Below, piece after piece: positions 58,573 to 64,000 of a stretch of DNA of 64,000 nucleotides. Each line of letters starts with the position of its first letter. The stretch's first letter is position 1. The stretch is from assembly GCF_025318105.1 (NCBI RefSeq), contig NZ_JAOANI010000014.1, positions 186,001 through 250,000 of the forward strand, read 5' to 3'. The stretch is from Venatoribacter pacificus. Lineage in GTDB: Bacteria > Pseudomonadota > Gammaproteobacteria > Pseudomonadales > Oceanobacteraceae. Both the position numbers and the translations under genes were made by a program. Below the pieces are notes generated by a model. That model searched no databases. It was not told the DNA's origin and saw only the letters and a list, made by a program, of their open reading frames with translations.

Positions 58573-60702
58573 TCAGTTCTGAGTGAGTTCCTGCGGCAAT
58601 TTGCGCCGCACCATATCCCGCAGTAAAAAACGTCCCGGCCATAAGGCTTCGGCCACATCCAGTGCGACCGGCAGAGGAGCGCCAACAATCTGTTGGGCCA
58701 GTAATTCTGCGCACAGCGGGGCAGAAGCCAGTCCACGTGAACCATGACCAATATTCAGCCAGAGCCCCGGATAGTGTGGCGCTGTTTTGGCCGGAATGCG
58801 TTTGGCGTTGCGTACCAGTCCGGCAAAGCTACGGACAAACGCCTGACTGTGCGGTACCGCACCCACCATCGGCAGGTAATCCGGAGTGGTGCAGCGGAAG
58901 CCGACCCGGCCCCCCAGAATGGCGGACATTCCCTGTTGTTCATTTAAAGCCTGCCACTGCGGGCCGAAATCGGGCAGGTGATTGAGGTTGGTCTGATGAT
59001 CGCTGTCACGCAGTGCGGTTTCATCATCACGCAGGTTATAGGTTGCCCCCAGGCACAGGCGTTGATTTCGGGCCGGTGCCATATAGCTGCGACCGCAAAG
59101 CACGGTGTTGAGCGGCGGTGTTTGTTCGGCGTTCAGATAGCTGAGCTGACCGCGAATCTGTTTCAGCGGCAGGTAGGCTGCTGGTAGCAGCGTTCTGGCC
59201 GCCGCCGCGCAGGCGAGGACCAGCTGGCGGCTGTCCAGAGCACCTTCTGTACTGTGCAGGCGCCAGCCTTGTGGGGTGGCTTCCAGCGCATCGACGGTCC
59301 GTTGTTCAAAGCTAATGTTGGCGTGTTGCAGTAATACACGGCACAGCTCTGCCGGACTGACCCAGCCTGCCTGCGGGAAAAACAGCCCGCCGCTGTTTTG
59401 TGGATTGCCGGCGATGACCGAGGCCTGTTCCTGTGTCAGTGTGCGAACCAGTTCCTGTGGCAGGGGACGGGTCTGGCTGAATTTGTGCTGACGCTGGGTT
59501 TCTTTATCGTCATACGCCAACTGCAATACACCGCATTGCGACCAATACGGGTTATGGCTGTCGCCATCACCGGGTCCTAAATAGCGGCGCATATAAGGCA
59601 GGGCATATTGAAACGCGGCCAGATAAAAGTCGGTATGAATGGCGTTGTCGCCAGCGGCGAGTTTTACGTACAAGCCGCCCTGGGGGTTGCCCGAAGCCTG
59701 GCGGGCGATACCGTTGGCATCAATGACGCGCACTTTAAGGCCACGTTCTGCCAGCGCCCGCGCGGTCGTTGCGCCCGCCAGACCGGCCCCGATAATGGTA
59801 ATCTGCGCAGGTGGCAGGTTGGTTGTTTCGTTTAAGAGCCAGGGTTTATGTTGATGAACCGGTGTCAGCTCCGGCCCCTGGCGACGATTAAAACAGCCAG
59901 CCAGCATTTCACGCTTGCGGCCATAGCCGGGCACGCGTTTGACGTTAAATCCGGCTCCGAGCAGGCCGCGGCGCACAAAACCGGCGGAGGTAAAGGTTGC
60001 GACGCTGGCGGGTTGCTCTCCGCCATATTGTAAGGGTTGGCGCTGGCTTAAACGGCGCATACCGCTGAACAACCCTTCGGACCACATCTGTGGGTTCTTA
60101 GCCGGGGCAAACCCATCCAGATACCAGGCGTGTACCGGCCCGCTTAATTGCGGCAGGGCATCTTTAACATCGGCAAAAATCAGCGTCAGGGAAATACGTT
60201 CTTGCGGCCAGCTCAGGCGATGAAAGCCGGCTACCGGTAACGGGTATTGTTCAAACAGTAAGGCGCTGTATTCGCTGAGTTGCGGCCATAAGGCCAGAGC
60301 TTGCCGCAGTTGCTGCAGCGTTAGCGGAAATTTTTCAATACTGCTGAAGTGCAGCCAGGCGCTGTCGTTCTTTTCGGCGTGTCGCCAGCTTTCCCAGGTC
60401 ATCAGGAAGTTCAGTCCGGTGCCGAAGCCGGTTTCTATAATGCTGAAATCGCCCTGCCAGTCATGCCAGCGTTGCGGCAGGCCATTGTTCTGCAAAAACA
60501 CATGACGGCTTTCTTCCAGACCGTTTTCCACGGAAAAATACGGGTCATTGAATTCCCGCGATACGGGCAGGCCATCGTTGCTCCACTGCAACTCCGGTGC
60601 CGCAAGCGTGCAGTTATCGGACGTGTGGCATGAAGGCGTTTTGTCCGAAGCGTCACGGTTTAAAAGGCTGTGATCAGCATGGTCAGATGAGCTGGAAGAC
60701 AC
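58573..60702 (-). CDS. mnmC: bifunctional tRNA cmnm5s2U34 oxidoreductase/methyltransferase MnmC
   Basis: Bifunctional enzyme of 709 aa that completes mnm5s2U34 in tRNA. The N-terminal methyltransferase domain (about 30-280) contains DGLPVSREFNDPYFSVENGLEESRHVFLQNN and ETGFGTGLNFLMTW. The C-terminal FAD-dependent oxidoreductase (about 300-690) starts with ITIIGAGLAGATTARALAERG and ends with IGHGSRGLASAPLCAELL. Slightly longer than the E. coli protein (668 aa), with an N-terminal leader of about 30 aa of doubtful reality; later starts are possible. Converges on the coiled-coil gene with 12 bp between stops. Confidence 0.95.
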   Translation of the reverse strand: MSSSSSDHADHSLLNRDASDKTPSCHTSDNCTLAAPELQWSNDGLPVSREFNDPYFSVENGLEESRHVFLQNNGLPQRWHDWQGDFSIIETGFGTGLNFLMTWESWRHAEKNDSAWLHFSSIEKFPLTLQQLRQALALWPQLSEYSALLFEQYPLPVAGFHRLSWPQERISLTLIFADVKDALPQLSGPVHAWYLDGFAPAKNPQMWSEGLFSGMRRLSQRQPLQYGGEQPASVATFTSAGFVRRGLLGAGFNVKRVPGYGRKREMLAGCFNRRQGPELTPVHQHKPWLLNETTNLPPAQITIIGAGLAGATTARALAERGLKVRVIDANGIARQASGNPQGGLYVKLAAGDNAIHTDFYLAAFQYALPYMRRYLGPGDGDSHNPYWSQCGVLQLAYDDKETQRQHKFSQTRPLPQELVRTLTQEQASVIAGNPQNSGGLFFPQAGWVSPAELCRVLLQHANISFEQRTVDALEATPQGWRLHSTEGALDSRQLVLACAAAARTLLPAAYLPLKQIRGQLSYLNAEQTPPLNTVLCGRSYMAPARNQRLCLGATYNLRDDETALRDSDHQTNLNHLPDFGPQWQALNEQQGMSAILGGRVGFRCTTPDYLPMVGAVPHSQAFVRSFAGLVRNAKRIPAKTAPHYPGLWLNIGHGSRGLASAPLCAELLAQQIVGAPLPVALDVAEALWPGRFLLRDMVRRKLPQELTQN

Positions 60703-60908
60703 AATAATTCTCAGGGCGTAAAGAGGTGTAGGCAGGCACTATTTTATCGCCAGTCTGTGGCAAACGAACAGTGTACGGCTCATGTATTATCCGCTCATGA
60801 TAACTGAAATGTTCGCTCTTATGGTGCTGTTGCTGATTCGCGTGACGACCGGTTTTGGCCGCGCTGACCGTAGTGGACACTGAATGATTCAGAAGTGCCT
60901 TAATGTCT

Positions 60909-60930
60909 GGTGTCCGGGGGCCCGGACACC
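60909..60930. terminator. GC-rich inverted repeat after the cyclophilin gene
   Basis: GGTGTCCGGG, GG, CCCGGACACC: a perfect 10-bp inverted repeat 24 bp after the cyclophilin stop on the minus strand. No U-tract follows, so it may protect the 3' end or act with rho. The 251-bp gap to mnmC shows nothing else. Confidence 0.5.
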
Positions 60931-60953
60931 GCGAGGGTGGCTCTGAGGTCGCG

Positions 60954-61565
60954 TTATTCCGCAGTAGCGGTCGCTTTGCTCTCATCACTGATGACACTGA
61001 CGGATTCAATCAGAATGGTCTCGCGTGGGATATCGCGGGCGCCGGTCGGGCTGATGGCGATGGCATCGACCACGTCCATGCCTTTAACGACTTTACCGAA
61101 CACCGCGTAACCAAAGTCACGGCTGCCATGATCAAGAAAATTATTGTCTTTTACGTTGATGAAAAATTGGCTGGTTGCACTGTCGATCACGCTGGTGCGT
61201 GCCATCGCGATGCTGCCACGGGTGTTTTTCAGACCATTTTCAGCTTCGTTTTTAATCGGTGGCAGGGTTGCTTTCTGGCGCATATCCGCACCGAAGCCAC
61301 CGCCCTGAATCATAAAGTCGCGGATCACACGGTGAAAAATGGTGCCGTCGTAATGCTTGCTTTCAACGTAGGTTAAAAAATTATCGACGCTGACTGGCGC
61401 TTTGCTGCGGTCGAGTTCCAGCTCAATTTCGCCGGCGGTGGTCTTCATCAGTACATGAACGTTATCGGCGGCTGCTTCTTCAGCCTGCAGGCTCAGCGGT
61501 GCCAGCAGTACAGACAGGCTCAGAGCGGCGCTTTGCAGGGTTGTTTTTATCAGTCGTTGCATCAA
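60954..61565 (-). CDS. periplasmic cyclophilin-type peptidyl-prolyl isomerase
   Basis: PPIase of 203 aa with a signal peptide (residues 1-28, cleavage after LQA). Cyclophilin core: VSVDNFLTYVESKHYDGTIFHRVIRDFMIQGGGF holds the catalytic Arg (FHRVI), followed by SQFFINVKDNNFLDH and YAVFGKVVKGMDVVDAI. It resembles PpiA. A C-terminal tail of about 20 aa follows the fold. Folds exported proteins. Lone gene; the start has a GGAGA site. Confidence 0.93.
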   Translation of the reverse strand: MMQRLIKTTLQSAALSLSVLLAPLSLQAEEAAADNVHVLMKTTAGEIELELDRSKAPVSVDNFLTYVESKHYDGTIFHRVIRDFMIQGGGFGADMRQKATLPPIKNEAENGLKNTRGSIAMARTSVIDSATSQFFINVKDNNFLDHGSRDFGYAVFGKVVKGMDVVDAIAISPTGARDIPRETILIESVSVISDESKATATAE

Positions 61566-61635
61566 TGATCTCCGCGGGAAAAAGTATCCGGTTTAGTGCC
61601 GGGTTTTGTTAAATGGTTCATATGAGGTCGGGCTT

Positions 61636-61926
61636 TTGGCTAAAGCTAAAGTAAGAATCGTATTTTGTGAAGGCTGTAAGTGGGCATTGCGTTCGGGTTG
61701 GTATGCGCAAGAGCTGTTCTCGACCTTTCAGGGCAAGCTTTCAGCCATCGAATTGGTGGTCGGTGAATCCGGGCAGTTTCAGGTCTGGGCGAATGATCAG
61801 TGTCTGTGGGACCGAAAAGAAAATCATGGTTTCCCTGAGGTTGCCGAATTAAAGCGGCTGTTGCGTGACACGATTGCGCCGGACGCGTCTCTTGGGCATT
61901 GCGAGCTTGACGCTGAGGCAGATTAA
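61636..61926 (+). CDS. SelT/SelW/SelH-type (Rdx family) redox protein, Cys form
   Basis: Thioredoxin-fold protein of 96 aa with a CxxC motif (C11, C14 in IVFCEGCKWALRSGWYAQELFSTF). Bacterial Rdx proteins replace selenocysteine by Cys. I use TTG 61636 because GAGG lies 8 bp upstream and the N-terminus matches the family; the frame opens at a TTG at 61606. Probable cytosolic redox role, partner unknown. A terminator follows. Confidence 0.9.
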   Translation: MAKAKVRIVFCEGCKWALRSGWYAQELFSTFQGKLSAIELVVGESGQFQVWANDQCLWDRKENHGFPEVAELKRLLRDTIAPDASLGHCELDAEAD

Positions 61927-61943
61927 ACGCTGATCTGCAAAAT

Positions 61944-61969
61944 AAAAAAGGGAGCCTGGGCTCCCTTTT
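61944..61969. terminator. bidirectional rho-independent terminator
   Basis: AAAAAAGGGAGCC, TG, GGCTCCCTTTT between the Rdx gene and the convergent SH3-domain gene. Confidence 0.85.
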
Positions 61970-61981
61970 GTTGGCTGAACC

Positions 61982-62644
61982 TTACGACCAGCCGCTGCTG
62001 CGTTTACCCCGGATCGACGGCAGGATAAGGCCGGCAAGGATGCCGATAATCACCAGCGCGCCGCCATACAGAATAAAGGTTTGCTGACGGTTGTCGTGCA
62101 TTTGCGCATTTTCAGCGGTCAGTGCTTCTACCTGAATTTCCAGCTCTTGGTTGCGCATGGTCAGCTTTTTCGATTTTTCGTCCAGCGCCAGGGCATTGGC
62201 CGAAATGCTTTTGATGCGTTCCAGTTCTTTTTCCAGATCGCCGTTTTCACGGCCAAGACCGGAGCGGTCGGCTTTCAGTTTTTCCACTTCACTCTGGAAT
62301 TCAGCACGCTGGGTTTTGGTGGTTTCCAGTTCGGCTTTTACTTTATCCAGCTCACGGTTCGCCAGAATTAATTTTTCTTTGGCGATGGGTTCCATTTCCA
62401 GGAATCGGGTTAAGACGTAACCTTCAACACCTTTATCGGTTTGTACTTTGGTGTAACCGGTTTCGGCATCTTCTTCGATAAAAATCAGATGCTCGCCACT
62501 CGGCAGAGCTTTCAGAATGCGGAATTCCTGGCTTGGGCCGGAGCGCAGTTGCAGCCACAGGGTATCGGTAACGTAGCGTTTTTCAACCGCAGCAGCAGTC
62601 GCTACAATGGCCAGAAGTGATAGGGTAATCAGAAATTTTTTCAC
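61982..62644 (-). CDS. periplasmic SH3-domain and coiled-coil protein (YgiM-like)
   Basis: Protein of 220 aa: signal peptide (1-19), a bacterial SH3 domain (about 22-82, RYVTDTLWLQLRSGPSQEFRILKALPSGEHLIFIEED), a long coiled coil (about 88-185) and a C-terminal membrane helix (about 190-209) with a short basic tail. This layout is that of the TIGR04211/YgiM family, held at the inner membrane with the SH3 domain in the periplasm; peptidoglycan contact is likely but unproven. It stands 25 bp from yciI on the same strand. Confidence 0.9.
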   Translation of the reverse strand: MKKFLITLSLLAIVATAAAVEKRYVTDTLWLQLRSGPSQEFRILKALPSGEHLIFIEEDAETGYTKVQTDKGVEGYVLTRFLEMEPIAKEKLILANRELDKVKAELETTKTQRAEFQSEVEKLKADRSGLGRENGDLEKELERIKSISANALALDEKSKKLTMRNQELEIQVEALTAENAQMHDNRQQTFILYGGALVIIGILAGLILPSIRGKRSSGWS

Positions 62645-62669
62645 AACAAATACCTTTTTATTTTTCCGT

Positions 62670-62969
62670 TCAGGGAAGGACTTTACGGAACGGCTTAACC
62701 GTTACCTGCTGGTATACACCAGCGCTGACGTAAGGATCGGCATCAGCCCAGGCCTGAGCGTCTGCAAGAGAAGCAAATTCAGCCACAACCAGGCTGCCGC
62801 TGAAACCGGCACTGCCCGGATCTTCACTGTCGATCGCGGGGTGCGGACCGGCAATCAGCAGACGACCGGCGGCGGTTAAATCCTGCAGGCGCTGCAGGTG
62901 AGCCGGACGTACAGACAGACGTTTTTCCAGGCTGTCAGGCACATCCTGACTGATAATGGCGTACCACAT
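62670..62969 (-). CDS. yciI: YciI-like protein
   Basis: Small cytosolic protein of 99 aa with the dimeric ferredoxin-like alpha+beta fold of YciI/muconolactone isomerase relatives. Features: MWYAIISQDVPDSLEKRLSVRPAHLQRLQDLTAAGRLLIAGPHPA and the conserved His/Asp around AWADADPYVSAGVYQQVTVKPF. It starts 2 bp after the yciB stop, in the same order as in E. coli (yciB then yciI). Substrate unknown. Confidence 0.93.
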   Translation of the reverse strand: MWYAIISQDVPDSLEKRLSVRPAHLQRLQDLTAAGRLLIAGPHPAIDSEDPGSAGFSGSLVVAEFASLADAQAWADADPYVSAGVYQQVTVKPFRKVLP

Positions 62970-62971
62970 GC

Positions 62972-63574
62972 TTACTGCTCCTCTTTATTCATGTAGCGAT
63001 ATAAAAACAGTGACTGGCCGATAATAAATAGGATGGTCAGCCCCAGCAAACCGAAGAATTTAAAATCAACCCAGATATCTTCAGAGAAGGTATAGGCCAC
63101 GTACAGGTTTGCCACACCGCTTAACACAAAGAAAGCCACCCAGGCGTAATTCAGACGTGCCCAGACGTCGGCAGGCAAGGTAACGGCTTGCTCCATCATG
63201 CGTTGCAGAAACGATTTTTGGGTAAACCACTGACTGCCGAGGAAGGCCGCCGCAAATAACCAGTTAACGATGGTCGGCTTCCACATAATAAAGACCTGAT
63301 CGCGCAGAATCAGGGTGGCTCCGCCGAGAAGAACCACCATGGCCAGGGTAATCAGATGCATTTTTTCCACCTTACCGGTGGTGGCGCGGATATAAAGAAC
63401 CTGCAGAATGGTGGCCGGAATTAAAACGGCAGTAGCCAGCAGCATTGGCATTTCATGAAACAGGGTGATGTATTCGTCAGACAGATACGGTGCCAGTTGC
63501 CCGGTCAGCTCGGGAGCCCACTTATAAACCAGAAAGAAAAGGACGATGGGCAGGTAGTCGAGAAGTAACTTCAT
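62972..63574 (-). CDS. yciB: inner-membrane septation protein YciB
   Basis: Inner-membrane protein of 200 aa with five predicted helices. The start MKLLLDYLPIVLFFLVYKW and GGATLILRDQVFIMWKPTIVNWLFAAAFL, WFTQKSFLQRMMEQAVTLPADVWARLNYAWVAFF are highly typical. YciB interacts with elongasome and divisome parts and affects envelope maintenance. Length (200) is a little above the usual 180 or so. Diverges from the PHP gene by 65 bp. Confidence 0.95.
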   Translation of the reverse strand: MKLLLDYLPIVLFFLVYKWAPELTGQLAPYLSDEYITLFHEMPMLLATAVLIPATILQVLYIRATTGKVEKMHLITLAMVVLLGGATLILRDQVFIMWKPTIVNWLFAAAFLGSQWFTQKSFLQRMMEQAVTLPADVWARLNYAWVAFFVLSGVANLYVAYTFSEDIWVDFKFFGLLGLTILFIIGQSLFLYRYMNKEEQ

Positions 63575-63639
63575 TCGCTTAGTGGCTTCAGTGTCATTAC
63601 AATGGGGCGATTATGGCGTAACCAGGAGTGAGCGTCCAC

Positions 63640-64000
63640 GTGAACTCAGAAATCGATCTTCATTGCCACAGCACCGCTTCCGACGGCAAATTACCGGCGG
63701 CTGAGCTGGTTGCGCGGGCGGCGGAACGCGGCGTAAAAACCCTGGCCATTACTGATCATGATACCGCCGAAGGCTATCGTCTTGGTCAGGCTGCCGCACA
63801 GGAACTCGGCGTGCGGCTGATTCCCGGTATTGAACTGTCCTGCATCTGGGGCGGTGTCACTATTCACATTGTCGGCCTTAATTTTGACCCCGAATCCGAC
63901 GTCATGCGCGCCGCTGAGCAGGCGCAGACGGAAGCCCGCAGCAGTCGTTCACAGATTATTGCTGAACGTGTCGGCAAGCGTCTGAAGCACGACATCGATC
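63640..64000 (+). CDS. PHP-domain phosphoesterase (RNase AM/TrpH type), 3' end cut by window edge
   Basis: Partial gene with 120 codons visible. The start is a GTG at 63640 (another in-frame GTG at 63628) behind AGGAG. The metal-binding PHP motifs EIDLHCHSTASDGKLP and ITDHDTAEGY are seen. Homologues (YciV/TrpH) in E. coli trim 5' ends of rRNA and degrade RNA 5'-to-3', and lie near the yciA-yciB-trp region as here. The C-terminal part lies beyond the window. Confidence 0.9.
   Translation, partial: MNSEIDLHCHSTASDGKLPAAELVARAAERGVKTLAITDHDTAEGYRLGQAAAQELGVRLIPGIELSCIWGGVTIHIVGLNFDPESDVMRAAEQAQTEARSSRSQIIAERVGKRLKHDID

Overview
This window is about 64 kb of ordinary chromosomal DNA from a Gram-negative gammaproteobacterium. 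The evidence is TonB-dependent transport, lipoprotein signals, YciB, MnmC, PrmB, YejK, CTI and a GlyGly-CTERM protein. Gene content (a suf-type Fe-S cluster, class I PHA synthase with phasin, cis/trans fatty acid isomerase, DmeF, DUF3422) fits marine Oceanospirillales relatives, but that placement is an inference from memory. No rRNA, tRNA, CRISPR array, prophage or transposase was seen. One run of 10 N (49349-49358) marks an assembly gap inside a repeat.

Layout. 1-5.2 kb: sufB-C-D-S plus an A-type carrier on the minus strand (the carrier is cut by the window edge), facing a divergent Rrf2-type regulator with a good IscR-like operator between them. 6-9 kb: two related secreted proteins resembling the chalcone-isomerase-like fold, one fused to a TonB-type C-terminal domain, then tcdA. 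9-11 kb: a minus-strand group with a GFA protein, a DUF4336 protein and the metal exporter DmeF with a His-Asp tract. 11.4-16 kb: an unknown secreted protein, yejK, a MITE-like repeat, apt and a purine permease. 16-19 kb: formaldehyde detoxification (fghA, frmA) with a divergent LysR regulator. 19-23 kb: DUF2750, a lipoprotein glutathione peroxidase, a VF530 protein, MgtC-like and YegD-like genes.

23-36 kb is the most distinctive stretch. It holds a large Kelch-like secreted protein with a GlyGly-CTERM-like tail, a phytase lipoprotein, its TonB-dependent receptor, a degenerate GGDEF protein overlapping an AraC-type regulator, then CTI and a GST. Two Pho-box-like sites lie in the 477-bp gap between the receptor and the GGDEF gene, one facing each way, suggesting a phosphate-controlled phytate-use locus linked to a signalling pair.

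36-49 kb: a chemoreceptor, a small zinc-ribbon protein, an arsC-wrbA-DUF2069-ytoQ operon (ytoQ frameshifted), YihY, DUF3422, several unknown secreted proteins and a DUF885 metallopeptidase-like lipoprotein. A second copy of the MITE-like repeat follows in opposite orientation. 49.5-57.5 kb: DUF4892, patatin, prmB, aroC, an MFS transporter, then a PHA granule cluster (DUF6489-like, phasin, phaC). 57.6-64 kb: three overlapping small genes, mnmC, a periplasmic cyclophilin, a SelT/W/H-type protein, an SH3-domain protein, yciI, yciB and the start of a PHP-domain gene cut by the right edge.

All family names come from reading the translations and recalling motifs; no database search was run.
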